DNA of 64,000 nucleotides, taken from assembly GCF_001456355.1 (NCBI RefSeq), contig NZ_CP010271.1, forward strand, positions 1,364,001-1,428,000. Reading direction: 5' to 3'. A program made the translations under genes and the position numbers. Under the pieces are notes generated by a model. The model was not told the origin of the DNA, made no database searches, and saw only the letters and a list, made by a program, of their open reading frames with translations. Positions 51,095 through 59,803 of the stretch are shown in pieces. The stretch comes from Mycobacteroides saopaulense (GTDB lineage Bacteria > Actinomycetota > Actinomycetes > Mycobacteriales > Mycobacteriaceae). Within the stretch, counting starts at the first letter, position 1; each line of letters opens with the position of its first letter.

Positions 51095-53349
51095 TTCCGG
51101 TCGTCGCGGTTCCTGTCGTCACGGCGGGGAGCGCTGGCCCGTTCGGGGCGCTTGCCCTGCGGTGGATCGTCATTGAGGCGCAGGCTCAGTCCGATCCGCT
51201 GGCGTGGGATGTCCACATCGGTGACCTTCACCCGCACCACCTGACCAGACTTGACCACCTCGTGGGGATCGGACACGTACCGATCCGACATCGCCGACAC
51301 GTGCACGAGGCCGTCTTGATGCACACCGACGTCGACAAACGCGCCGAACGCGGCCACGTTCGTCACGACACCTTCCAGCACCATGCCGACCTTCAGGTCC
51401 GACACCTTCTCGACACCGGCCGCGAACGTTGCGGTGGTGAATGCGGGCCGGGGGTCACGCCCGGGCTTCTCCAACTCGCCGAGAATGTCTGTGACGGTGG
51501 GTATTCCGAATCGGTCGTCGGCGAAGTCGGCAGGTTTGAGTGAGCGCAGCGAGCGTTCGTTGCCGATCAGCTCGGCGAGCGTGATCCCCGAGCGATCGAG
51601 GATCTTGCGGACCACCGGGTAGGACTCGGGATGCACACCGGAGGCATCCAGCGGGTCATCGCCGCCCTGGATACGCAGGAACCCGGCGCACTGCTCAAAG
51701 GCCTTGGGACCCAGGCGGGGAACCTCCAACAGGCCCTTGCGGCTACGGAACGCGCCCACCTTCTCGCGGTACGCGACGATGGACTCTGCCAGGGATTCCG
51801 TCACCCCGGAGACTCGCGCCAGCAGCGGCACCGAGGCGGTGTTCAGATCGACACCAACGGCATTGACGGCATCTTCGACGACGGCATTGAGGCTGCGCGC
51901 GAGGGTGCCCGGAGTGATATCGTGCTGGTACTGCCCAACGCCGATCGACTTGGGCTCGATCTTCACCAACTCGGCCAACGGATCCTGCAGACGTCGCGCG
52001 ATCGACACCGCGCCCCGCAGCGTCACATCCAAGTCCGGAAGCTCATGTGCGGCATAGGCGGATGCCGAGTACACCGACGCGCCCGCCTCACTCACCATCG
52101 CCTTAGTCGGGGCCTTTGCTCCCGCAGCCTTGATATCGGCGATGAGTTCGGCTGCCAGGGCATCGGTTTCGCGCGATGCGGTTCCGTTGCCGACTGCGAT
52201 CAACTCGACGCCATGGCGGGCGACGAACGCCGCGAGGGTGGCCTTGGCCTCATCCCACTTCTTCTGCGGTTGGTGCGGATAGACCGCGCAGGTGTCCACC
52301 ACCTTGCCGGTGCCGTCCACCACGGCCACCTTGACGCCGGTCCGGAACCCGGGATCAAGACCGAGCGTGGCGCGGGTACCCGCGGGCGCGGCCAGCAATA
52401 GGTCCTTGAGGTTGCGGGCGAAGACGCTGACGGCGTCTTCTTCGGCGCGTTGACGCAGCTTGAGTCGGGCGTCGACGGATGCGGAGAACATGAGCTTGGC
52501 GCGCCAGGCGACCCGGACGGTGCCGGCCAACCAGGGCGTCGCCGGGGTCTTGGCGGTCAGGTTCACACCGAGTGACTGCGCGACCATGGCTTCGTAAGGG
52601 GCGTCGTCGCCGCAGTCGAAGTTGAGGGCCAGAACCTGTTCCTTCTCGCCACGCATGACGGCGAGCACGCGGTGCGAAGGCATGCTCTCCAGAGGCTCGG
52701 AGAACTCGAAGTAGTCACGGTACTTCTGTGCTGCTTCGGTTTTCGCGGCGTCCTCAGACCACGGTGCGGTTCGCAGTGCGCCGTCTGCCCAGAACTTGGT
52801 GCGCGTGGCGCCGACAAGCTCAGCGTCCTCTGCCGCACGCTCGATGAGGATGTGGCGGGCGCCGTCGAGCGCGGCATTGGCATCGGCCACGTTCTCGGTG
52901 AGGAACTCAGCGGCCACCTCGGTGGGCACCAGGCTCGGGTCCGTCAGCAACCGGTCGGCCAGCGGTTCCAGTCCGGCCTCGCGAGCGATCTGGGCCTTGG
53001 TACGACGCTTCGGCTTGTACGGCAGGTAGATGTCTTCGACACGCGCCTTCGTATCGGCAGAGAGCAGCGCCGCCTTCAGGTCATCGGTGAGCTTGCCCTG
53101 CTCTTCGATGGAGGACAGCACCGCGGCACGGCGCTCGTCGAGTTCCCGCAGGTACCGCAGCCGTTCTTCCAGTTCGCGCAACTGACCGTCGTCCAGGCTG
53201 CCGGTGACTTCCTTGCGGTAACGCGCGATGAACGGGACCGTGGCACCCTCGTCGAGCAGCCGCACGGCGGCCGCGACCTGGGCCTCGGCCACGGCCAGTT
53301 CCGCAGCGAGGCGGGCGTTTACAGATTTCACGGTCACGCTCTGAGTCAC
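50986..53349 (-). CDS. tex: Tex-family RNA-binding transcription accessory protein
   Basis: GTG 53349 (MTQSVTVKSVN) gives 787 residues, typical for Tex; the frame is open to 53391. N-terminal helical domain with YRKEVTGSLDDGQLR (about 45) and YLPYKPKRRTKA (about 105), a YqgF/RNase H-like domain (LGLDPGFRTGVK, about 330), helix-hairpin-helix repeats (about 490-560) and a C-terminal S1 domain (GMVLEGVVTNVAAFGAFVDVG, in part, about 640-715), then a basic Arg/Asn/Asp-rich tail. Tex binds nucleic acid and influences transcription. Divergent from a lipoprotein gene. Confidence 0.93.
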   Translation of the reverse strand: MTQSVTVKSVNARLAAELAVAEAQVAAAVRLLDEGATVPFIARYRKEVTGSLDDGQLRELEERLRYLRELDERRAAVLSSIEEQGKLTDDLKAALLSADTKARVEDIYLPYKPKRRTKAQIAREAGLEPLADRLLTDPSLVPTEVAAEFLTENVADANAALDGARHILIERAAEDAELVGATRTKFWADGALRTAPWSEDAAKTEAAQKYRDYFEFSEPLESMPSHRVLAVMRGEKEQVLALNFDCGDDAPYEAMVAQSLGVNLTAKTPATPWLAGTVRVAWRAKLMFSASVDARLKLRQRAEEDAVSVFARNLKDLLLAAPAGTRATLGLDPGFRTGVKVAVVDGTGKVVDTCAVYPHQPQKKWDEAKATLAAFVARHGVELIAVGNGTASRETDALAAELIADIKAAGAKAPTKAMVSEAGASVYSASAYAAHELPDLDVTLRGAVSIARRLQDPLAELVKIEPKSIGVGQYQHDITPGTLARSLNAVVEDAVNAVGVDLNTASVPLLARVSGVTESLAESIVAYREKVGAFRSRKGLLEVPRLGPKAFEQCAGFLRIQGGDDPLDASGVHPESYPVVRKILDRSGITLAELIGNERSLRSLKPADFADDRFGIPTVTDILGELEKPGRDPRPAFTTATFAAGVEKVSDLKVGMVLEGVVTNVAAFGAFVDVGVHQDGLVHVSAMSDRYVSDPHEVVKSGQVVRVKVTDVDIPRQRIGLSLRLNDDPPQGKRPERASAPRRDDRNRDDRNQGRRNQNRDKNSRQREESRPTGSMADALRNAGFGR

Positions 53350-53367
53350 GCCGAGGGACCCTACCCA

Positions 53368-54087
53368 ATGCGGAGGACAAGCTACGCTCACCGGGTGCGT
53401 GTCTGGAGCGTGTTGTGCCTGATCTTCCTGGTCGCGGGGTGTGCGTCACACACGCGGCAGGGGACGCCGACCTCATCGGGCGCGTCCTCGGTAAGTACTT
53501 TGAGCCAGACGCCTCCGACGACTTCGACAACGTCGTCGGCACCTGCGCCGGGGCCGGGCGCGTCCGTGGAGTCGGTGACCCGCTGGATCGAGGCGGGCGA
53601 CCCCGTCGATCCAGAGGAATTCCGCGCGGTCGATCAGGACGGCGCACCGTCGCAGCTGTCCGAAGGTGAGGTGGCGTTCCGCTCACCCGGTGAGCTTGGT
53701 CCCCGGATCATCGGGGGATGCATCACGGCGTTCAAGTACAAGGTGCCGCTGTCCTGTCTGCCGGGGATTCGCAATGCGCCGCCCCGTCCTCCCGATCTAC
53801 CCGGCCAATGGATCTCGGGCTGGGTGAGCTTCGACGGAGCGACCGTCACCCTGGGCAGCCTGCATGGAGACCCCGGGCCGTTCAGCGAGGGAGTGGGCCT
53901 GCCGTTGGAACACGGAAAGCGGCTGAAATTCGGTGACTACCAATGCCGATCGGACGCGAAGGGTTTGTACTGCGTGAACTATCCGCATCACTCGGCCGTG
54001 CGACTCGGTGACGAGCTCGTGGTTTTCGGGTGCACCAAGCGGGCGATCCCGCCGCGTGGTATCGGAGTGCAGTACGACTGCGGATGA
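53368..54087 (+). CDS. Putative lipoprotein
   Basis: ATG 53368 has GAGGGA nine bases upstream and gives 239 residues with a basic n-region (MRRTSYAHR), hydrophobic core and lipobox VAGC (Cys near 25); GTG 53395 is an alternative. A Ser/Thr/Pro-rich linker (about 30-65) precedes a compact domain with four cysteines (GGCITAF, LSCLPG, YQCRSD, LYCVNY) and a final VQYDCG. It resembles secreted mycobacterial proteins of unknown function. Convergent with the carotenoid-type gene. Confidence 0.78.
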   Translation: MRRTSYAHRVRVWSVLCLIFLVAGCASHTRQGTPTSSGASSVSTLSQTPPTTSTTSSAPAPGPGASVESVTRWIEAGDPVDPEEFRAVDQDGAPSQLSEGEVAFRSPGELGPRIIGGCITAFKYKVPLSCLPGIRNAPPRPPDLPGQWISGWVSFDGATVTLGSLHGDPGPFSEGVGLPLEHGKRLKFGDYQCRSDAKGLYCVNYPHHSAVRLGDELVVFGCTKRAIPPRGIGVQYDCG

Positions 54088-54093
54088 GTGCGG

Positions 54094-55029
54094 TCAGCCC
54101 GTCAGCCTCTGCTCCAGCAAGGCTGCCGTGAAGCGATACAAGGCGAGTAGTGAGATGAAGCCGAACATGAACAAGATGACGCTGCCGACAGACTCGTTGA
54201 CCGGGTTGAGAAACAGGCCGAACGCGTAGGCGCCGATGACGACGATGGGCGCGGCATCGACCCAGCCGAGCGGACGTTGCTCAGCGCGTGCCAGCGCTTC
54301 CCTGCCCAACACGGGCAGGAGCGCGAACGAAATGACGAGCGTGATCAGGAAGCCCCAGATCGCCCAGCCGACAGGTAGTGCCGGATCGCCGAAGAAGGAG
54401 TCCGCGGGGGCGAGTGCTTTGGACTTGCCGACCCATTCATAGATGCCGAACTTGGTGCAAAAACCGTTGGCCAGGAATGCGATCCAGGCGTGCAGCATGC
54501 CGTACAGCACGCAATGCCATATGACTTGCCATGGTCGTAGGCTGCGCGGGGCGACCACGATCTTTCCGTCGAGTATCACATTGATGATCACGTAAACCGG
54601 CCACAGCAGCGCAACCATGCCGACCGGTACCAGCAGGGGAACGCTGCCGATATGTGGGCCCATCATCGGGATGTCGCCATAGCGCAGATCTCCCCAGATG
54701 AATCCGCTGTAGCTGATGTTGGCCTGCTCAAACGCCCATTCCACGACGGATGCGATGACGAAGTAGGCCAAAGCCAACTTCACGCCCAGGTGTTTGAGCA
54801 TGTGCCCGAACACCGCGACCACCAGTGCCAACGAGGTGATGGTCTGGGCGACGACGGGCAGGCCAGCGCCACCGGTGGAGATTCCTGACCACAGCGTCAT
54901 GACGACCCACACCACGCAGGCGACGCCGAGGGCTACGTCGATGGGATGGGCCCGCCGCGCTTGGCTGTTCGTGCGGTTGTCGGTGCTGGTACTCAATCTG
55001 CGCCGTCCTTCGGGGTCTGAATCCGCCAT
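54094..55029 (-). CDS. Multi-spanning membrane protein, carotenoid-biosynthesis (CruF/DUF422)-like
   Basis: This 311-residue protein has seven or eight TM helices. The segment WAFEQANISYSGFIWGDLRY ... GSVPLLVPVGM (about 100-140) follows the pattern of COG2324/DUF422 proteins such as the carotenoid 1',2'-hydratase CruF. No phytoene synthase or desaturase is in the window, so the assignment is tentative. It is divergent from a TetR regulator with an inverted repeat between and is the likely target. Confidence 0.6.
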   Translation of the reverse strand: MADSDPEGRRRLSTSTDNRTNSQARRAHPIDVALGVACVVWVVMTLWSGISTGGAGLPVVAQTITSLALVVAVFGHMLKHLGVKLALAYFVIASVVEWAFEQANISYSGFIWGDLRYGDIPMMGPHIGSVPLLVPVGMVALLWPVYVIINVILDGKIVVAPRSLRPWQVIWHCVLYGMLHAWIAFLANGFCTKFGIYEWVGKSKALAPADSFFGDPALPVGWAIWGFLITLVISFALLPVLGREALARAEQRPLGWVDAAPIVVIGAYAFGLFLNPVNESVGSVILFMFGFISLLALYRFTAALLEQRLTG

Positions 55030-55045
55030 CGACTGGAAAATTATT

Positions 55046-55062
55046 CTAGAAAAATTCTCTAG
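55046..55062. promoter_or_regulatory. Candidate TetR operator
   Basis: CTAGA-aaaattc-TCTAG has five-base perfect arms; the surrounding ATTCTAGA and ATTCTCTAG also form an imperfect direct repeat. It lies 17 bases before the start of the membrane-protein gene and about 26 before the TetR start. Confidence 0.45.
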
Positions 55063-55087
55063 TCAAGAGGTGATTCAGTATTCTTCG

Positions 55088-55684
55088 GTGGTGCCCACTG
55101 CCTCGAATGCCGGTGTCGCCCGTCGTCGCGCGATCCTCGACGCAGCGCTTACGTCCTTCCTGAAGAGTGGTGTGGCCGGCGCCACGGTCGAGGCGCTGCA
55201 CCGCGAATCGGGCGCCAGCGTGGGCAGCATTTATCACTTCTTCGGGAGCAAGGAAGGCGTCGCCGCCGAGTTGTATCTCGAGACACTGCGTGACTATTAC
55301 GATGCGTATCTTGCGGTGCTGCAAGATAGTTCGGGAGCGCGCGGCGGGATCGAGGGTGCCGTGCGTTTCCACTTGGAATGGGTTGCCGCCCACGAAATGC
55401 GGGCTCGGTTCCTATTCCACTGTCGGGAGTTCGAGGTCATCGAGGATTCTCGATCGACCATCACCGCACTGAACGAAGATTTCTACTCCCAAGCCAGTGC
55501 GTGGCTGCAACCGCACGTCGAAAAGCGGCGCATCAAGCCCCTGCCGCCCCGGTTATGCCAGGCGTTGTGGATGGGTCCGTGCGTCGAATATGCCCGGCTA
55601 TGGCTGGCGCGATCGGCCGATTTCGACATGCTGGCCGCAGCGTCTGTTCTCGGGCGGGCGGCGTGGGACGCGGTTAAGGCTTAA
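55088..55684 (+). CDS. TetR-family regulator
   Basis: Starting at GTG 55088 (or 55091) gives about 198 residues (MVPTASNAGVARRRAI). The frame continues upstream but into the divergent gene. Helix-turn-helix at about 15-60 (ILDAALTSFLKSG, then SVGSIYHFFGSKEGV). The C-terminal domain is TetR_C-like. Divergent from the carotenoid-type membrane protein with an inverted repeat in the gap, suggesting joint control. Confidence 0.87.
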   Translation: MVPTASNAGVARRRAILDAALTSFLKSGVAGATVEALHRESGASVGSIYHFFGSKEGVAAELYLETLRDYYDAYLAVLQDSSGARGGIEGAVRFHLEWVAAHEMRARFLFHCREFEVIEDSRSTITALNEDFYSQASAWLQPHVEKRRIKPLPPRLCQALWMGPCVEYARLWLARSADFDMLAAASVLGRAAWDAVKA

Positions 55685-55699
55685 TCTGCGCGCGATCTG

Positions 55700-56044
55700 C
55701 TACGCCGGTGGTGGCGTCGCGGGGTTCAGCGCGTTCGGGCACAGCTCGCTTTGCAGAATGTCGAGATAGACATTGGGGGCTGGTGCGGGCGCGACGCCGG
55801 AACCCACCGGGAACTGCGATCCCACCTCCTCCGGTGGGACACCGTTCTTCAAGTCGCGGCAGGCCTGGTGTCCCGCCTGGACCACGTACGGCTCGGCATC
55901 CTTGTGAATGAAGACCCCGGCGGCGCGCAGACTGTCCAGGAACGTGTGGTCGTTTGCCTGCGCAGTACCGACGCCGAACACGCCACCGGCCGACATGCCG
56001 GCCGCGGCCATCCCGACGACGATCCTGGTACGGAGCTTGTCCAT
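55700..56044 (-). CDS. Secreted DUF732 protein
   Basis: ATG 56044 (MDKLRTRIVVG), with an AAGGA sequence just upstream, gives 114 residues. Signal peptide (cleavage at AQAN near residue 30), DUF732 core FLDSLRAAGVFIHKD (about 35-49), first Cys in GHQACRDLKNG and second in QSELCPNA. Closer to the canonical family than the copy at 42590. Exported, function unknown. Confidence 0.87.
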   Translation of the reverse strand: MDKLRTRIVVGMAAAGMSAGGVFGVGTAQANDHTFLDSLRAAGVFIHKDAEPYVVQAGHQACRDLKNGVPPEEVGSQFPVGSGVAPAPAPNVYLDILQSELCPNALNPATPPPA

Positions 56045-56131
56045 CCCTAATTCCTTCCAGTCACCAGCATTATTGCCACGGGACAGGGCTTGGCATGGGC
56101 GAATTGCGAACACAGCATGTTCACGCGGGCG

Positions 56132-56881
56132 CTAGTTCAGCCCACCGCCGATGACCAGGATCTCTCCGGTAATCCACGAAGCACGGTCAGAGGCCAGGAA
56201 TGTCACCGCCGGGGCGATGTCCTCTGGCACACCGATCCGGCCGAGCGGGGTTATGTTCTCGATTTCAGTGCGGAACTCGCGGCTGGAGAAGGCGCTGGAT
56301 TGCATGCCGTCGGTGACGGTCAACCCGGGATTGACCGAATTCACCCGGATACCCCGCGGGCCCAGCTCCTTGGAGAGGGTACCGGTAATCGCATCCACGG
56401 CGCCCTTTGAGGCGGTGTACACCAGCGAGTTTGCCGGGGTGAAGCTGGTGACGCTTGACCCGATGTTGACGATGCTTGAGCCGGAGTGAAGAGCACTGGT
56501 GAGCGCTTCGGCGATTGTGATTGCCAGGCCGAAGACGTTCAGGCTGAACTGACGTTGAAGTTCCGCTGCGGTCACCGATTCCACCGCGCCCATCTCATAC
56601 ACCCCTGCGTTGTTGACCAGAATGTCGAGCTTGTCGAACCGGCTTCTGAGTTCACCGAACAGTTCTTCGACACTGGCCGGGGCGGAGATATCGGCCTGGA
56701 TGGCGAAGGCTTGGCCCCCGGAGTCTTCGATTGACTTCACCACATGGTCTGCGCCGCCCTTGCTCGATGAGTAGTGGACCGCCACGTGCGCTCCCGCGGA
56801 CGCCAGGTCACGAGCAATGGCCGCTCCGATTCCCTTCGATGCGCCCGTAACGAGTGCCGTCTTGCCTGTCAGAATGCCCAT
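56132..56881 (-). CDS. Short-chain dehydrogenase/reductase
   Basis: ATG 56881 (MGILTGKTALVTG) gives 249 residues, classical SDR length. TGASKGIG (about 12-19), NNAG (about 86), Ser in NIGSSV (about 136) and Tyr-x3-Lys in YTASK (about 151) are present, and the C-terminus matches 3-oxoacyl reductase-like SDRs (SWITGEILVIGGGLN). The acidic residue after beta-2 is replaced by YSSSKGG, favouring NADP(H). Divergent from an XRE regulator, a very common actinobacterial pairing. Confidence 0.9.
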   Translation of the reverse strand: MGILTGKTALVTGASKGIGAAIARDLASAGAHVAVHYSSSKGGADHVVKSIEDSGGQAFAIQADISAPASVEELFGELRSRFDKLDILVNNAGVYEMGAVESVTAAELQRQFSLNVFGLAITIAEALTSALHSGSSIVNIGSSVTSFTPANSLVYTASKGAVDAITGTLSKELGPRGIRVNSVNPGLTVTDGMQSSAFSSREFRTEIENITPLGRIGVPEDIAPAVTFLASDRASWITGEILVIGGGLN

Positions 56882-56943
56882 CTTTATCTGTCTTCCCTTT
56901 AACCGCAGTATGTTTCGATGACTACTCATGCAGCGTAAGTTTG

Positions 56944-57025
56944 AGGTCGTGACCTAGGAAGGGTGCGCTGCTCCTACTCGGCCAGGCTTCGGTCGAGGGG
57001 TGCGCTGGGTGGGTGTGTTACACCC
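56944..57025. promoter_or_regulatory. Two palindromes between SDR and XRE regulator
   Basis: AGGTC-gt-GACCT lies at 56944-56955 and GGGTGT-gtt-ACACCC at 57011-57025, the second 36 bases before the regulator start. Both are perfect and lie in the 180-base divergent gap, so they are candidate operators for the XRE protein. Confidence 0.4.
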
Positions 57026-57061
57026 TGGTTGGGACGAGTCGCCGTGAGTATGTTGAGAAAC

Positions 57062-57892
57062 ATGGATCGGCGAAATGAGTTGGGCGACTTTCTGAGAGCG
57101 CGCCGGGCTTTGATATCGCCGCGACAGGCGGGGCTGCCGCAGGATGAGCCGCGCCGTGTCTTGGGCCTGCGGCGCCAAGAGGTTGCCGTGCTCGCCGGGG
57201 TGAGCGCTGATTACTACACCAGGCTGGAACAAGGGCGGGAGCGCCATCCTTCCGATCAGGTGCTGCGGGCGATTTCGCGGGCGCTGCAACTCGATACGCA
57301 TGCGGCTGAGCACCTAGCAGTTCTTGCCCGGCCAGCCGGGGGAGCATCCGCCTCCGTCGCTCAGGGCGATCCCAGCGCGGGAGCGATGAGAATCGTCGAC
57401 AACGTAGTGCATGCGCCGGCATTGGTAGTTGGACCGGCGCTGGACATCTTGACCATGAATGCGCACGCCCGTGCGCTCTACGGCGACTTCTCGCGCGCGG
57501 ACAACCTGGCGTACATGGTTTTCCTCGACCCCGCGGCCAGGCAGTTCTATCTCGATTGGGACGACGTCGCGCGGGCCACTGCCCGCAATCTGCGTGCGAA
57601 TTCGGTGACGTTCCGTGACGACCCGCGTGTAGCAGAAGTTGTAGGTGAGTTGACGATTCAGAGTGATGCCTTCACGTTCGTGTGGATGCAGCACGATGTC
57701 CGGCCACGAACAAGCGGAACCAAGCGATTCCGTCATAGCCAGGTCGGCGAGATCAGCCTTCAATACGACAATTTCGCGGTCGGCGACGCGCCGGGGCAGC
57801 AGCTTCTTGTCTACTCGGGGGACCCGGGCAGTGCCGACTGCGACGGGCTCACGCTGCTGTCCAGGCTTGCTCTGGACCAGGCGTCCGAATAG
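57062..57892 (+). CDS. XRE-family regulator with MmyB-like ligand domain
   Basis: ATG 57062 (MDRRNELGDFLRARR) gives 276 residues. The helix-turn-helix covers about residues 6-75 (RRQEVAVLAGVSADYYTRLEQGRE is the recognition region, given here in part). The C-terminal MmyB-like domain (about 100-270) has the expected LDPAARQFYLDWD and FRHSQVGEISLQYDNF blocks and likely senses a small molecule. It is divergent from an SDR gene that it presumably represses. Confidence 0.92.
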   Translation: MDRRNELGDFLRARRALISPRQAGLPQDEPRRVLGLRRQEVAVLAGVSADYYTRLEQGRERHPSDQVLRAISRALQLDTHAAEHLAVLARPAGGASASVAQGDPSAGAMRIVDNVVHAPALVVGPALDILTMNAHARALYGDFSRADNLAYMVFLDPAARQFYLDWDDVARATARNLRANSVTFRDDPRVAEVVGELTIQSDAFTFVWMQHDVRPRTSGTKRFRHSQVGEISLQYDNFAVGDAPGQQLLVYSGDPGSADCDGLTLLSRLALDQASE

Positions 57893-57917
57893 CAGGAAAA
57901 ACGTCAAATCCATTCGA

Positions 57918-57934
57918 GACGAATATTTTTCGTC
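57918..57934. promoter_or_regulatory. Inverted repeat upstream of aldo/keto reductase
   Basis: GACGAA-tattt-TTCGTC has six-base perfect arms and lies 35 bases before the aldo/keto reductase start and 26 after the XRE gene stop. A short hairpin with an A/T loop is more like an operator than a terminator. Confidence 0.35.
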
Positions 57935-57968
57935 GTCTCTTGAGTTCAGATTGCGCAGGATAGATTTC

Positions 57969-58859
57969 GTGACATCACAGCAGACTGCTAGTGCGGGAAC
58001 ACTCACCATCGGTGGCGACATCACCGTCAACAGACTCGGCTACGGCACGATGCAGTTGACCAGCCCCGGCGTGTGGGGTCCTCCGCGAGATCCGGCAGCT
58101 GCGGTGCTGTTGCTCAAACGTGTGGCTGAGCTGGGAGTGAATTTCTTGGACACCGCGGATTCCTATGGCCCGCATACTGTCGAAGACTTGATCTGCGAGG
58201 CGCTGCACCCGTACTCCCACGATCTGGTGATCGCCACAAAGGTAGGTATCGCGCGTACCGGCCCGGCGGATTGGGGTTGGATCCCGCTCGGGCGGCCCGA
58301 GTATCTGCGCCAGCAGACGGAAATGAGCCTGCGGAGGCTGAAACTGGAGCGGATCGACTTGCTTCAGTTGCATCGAGTCGATCCCGTCGTTCCTTTGGAA
58401 GACCAGATCGGTGAGCTCAAGCTGTTGAGAGAAGAAGGCAAGATCAGGCATATCGGGCTCTCGGAGGTCTCGGTGAGCCAGTTGGATGCGGCGCGGCAGA
58501 TCGTGCCCATCGCCTCGGTGCAGAACCTGTTCAATCTCACCGATCGGTCAGCATCTGACGTCGTGGACTACGCCACGTCCTACGGCATTGCCTTCATCCC
58601 ATACTTTCCACTGGCAACCCAAGGCCTGGATGGTTCCGGTGCCGCTCTGGACGTTGTCGCGCGTGCGCATGGCGCAACTCCGGCGCAGATTGCCTTGGCA
58701 TGGCTTCTTCGATGCTCTCCGAATGTGCTTCCGATCCCGGGGACTTCGTCGGAAGCGCATCTCGCACAGAACCTGGCCGCTGCAGACATCGCACTCAGTG
58801 ATTCCGAGTTCGATGCCCTGTCTACGGCTGTCCCGCGGCTCCACGGCGAGCGCACATAG
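57969..58859 (+). CDS. Aldo/keto reductase
   Basis: GTG 57969 (MTSQQTASAGTLTIGG) gives 296 residues. Tetrad residues: Asp and Tyr in LDTADSYGP (about 59-67), Lys in IATKVG (about 93) and His in LLQLHRVD (about 139); IGLSEVS and PIPGTSS bind NADPH. It resembles YdbC/AKR11-like oxidoreductases. Followed after 12 bases by an LLM oxidoreductase with its own GGGAG site, so the two form an operon, possibly extending from the XRE gene. Confidence 0.92.
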   Translation: MTSQQTASAGTLTIGGDITVNRLGYGTMQLTSPGVWGPPRDPAAAVLLLKRVAELGVNFLDTADSYGPHTVEDLICEALHPYSHDLVIATKVGIARTGPADWGWIPLGRPEYLRQQTEMSLRRLKLERIDLLQLHRVDPVVPLEDQIGELKLLREEGKIRHIGLSEVSVSQLDAARQIVPIASVQNLFNLTDRSASDVVDYATSYGIAFIPYFPLATQGLDGSGAALDVVARAHGATPAQIALAWLLRCSPNVLPIPGTSSEAHLAQNLAAADIALSDSEFDALSTAVPRLHGERT

Positions 58860-58871
58860 CGGGAGAGTGCA

Positions 58872-59708
58872 ATGCGGATAGGCATTTTCACCACCATCAC
58901 CGATGAAGGCATGGAACCCGGAGAGCTGGCGGTCGAGATCGAGGCGCGCGGATTCGAGTCGCTTTTTGTCCCCGAGCACACGCACATTCCGGTGACGATC
59001 GAAACGATCCATCCCGGCTGGGATGAAATACCCCGCGACTATTGCCGCAGCCTAGATCCGTTCGTAGCGTTGTCCTTTGCGGCGGCTGCGACGAGAGACC
59101 TGCGGATCGGTACCGCTGTGGCGCTGCTTGTCCAGCGAGACCCGATCACGTTCGCAAAAGAGTCCGCCACCCTGGATAGAGCATCGGGTGGACGGTTGGA
59201 GTTGGGGATCGGTGTCGGATGGTTGCGTGAGGAGATCCGCAATCACGGCACCGATCCGCGCACGCGGGTGGCATTACAGGGTGAGCGAATCCAAGCGGTC
59301 CAGAAGATCTGGACGGAAGAGCAAGCCGAGTTCCACGGCAAGTACGTGGCGTTCGACCCGATCCACTCCTGGCCCAAGCCGCTGCAACGACCGCACCCAC
59401 CGGTGTGGTTAGGCGGCTGGGGCCCATCCACCCACGAACGGGTGCTCGACCATGCCGACGGCTGGATGGCCCCGACAATGCTTGGGGCGGAGGAGCTTCA
59501 CCAGGGGATCGACGAACTCAATCGGCTGGCGGCGCAACAGGGCAGGGCGCCCGTTCCCGTGACCGCGACCGTCTTGGAGCCGCGGCCCGGCGATATCGAA
59601 CGCCGCCTCCACTTGGGTGTGCACCGGGTACTGTTGGGCCTGCTGCCGGCTGCGGGCCGCGACACCACCCTGCGCACACTGGATCGCCTTGCCGCACTGA
59701 TGGCCTAG
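58872..59708 (+). CDS. LLM-class F420-dependent oxidoreductase
   Basis: This 278-residue protein matches the Rv-type TIGR03619/LLM F420 family: N-terminal GIFTTITDEGM, SLFVPEHTHIP (about 35), IGTAVALLVQRDP (about 78) and GIGVGWLREEI (about 110), followed by the LGGWGPSTHERVLDHADGW region in shorter blocks (about 175-195). Such TIM-barrel enzymes use F420 (or FMN) for hydride transfer to unknown substrates. Second gene of a pair with the aldo/keto reductase. Confidence 0.9.
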   Translation: MRIGIFTTITDEGMEPGELAVEIEARGFESLFVPEHTHIPVTIETIHPGWDEIPRDYCRSLDPFVALSFAAAATRDLRIGTAVALLVQRDPITFAKESATLDRASGGRLELGIGVGWLREEIRNHGTDPRTRVALQGERIQAVQKIWTEEQAEFHGKYVAFDPIHSWPKPLQRPHPPVWLGGWGPSTHERVLDHADGWMAPTMLGAEELHQGIDELNRLAAQQGRAPVPVTATVLEPRPGDIERRLHLGVHRVLLGLLPAAGRDTTLRTLDRLAALMA

Positions 59709-59803
59709 CGCGCCGGCTGCGGATGTGGTTCCGCCATTAGCCGATCAGACATGGTGGCCGGTGATTACCATGCCAACTGACTCAGCTGGTTCGGGCTAGG
59801 GCG

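Noticed and set aside
52672..53367. Long upstream extension of the lipoprotein gene
   Set aside because: It is antisense to tex and would remove the signal peptide from the N-terminus.
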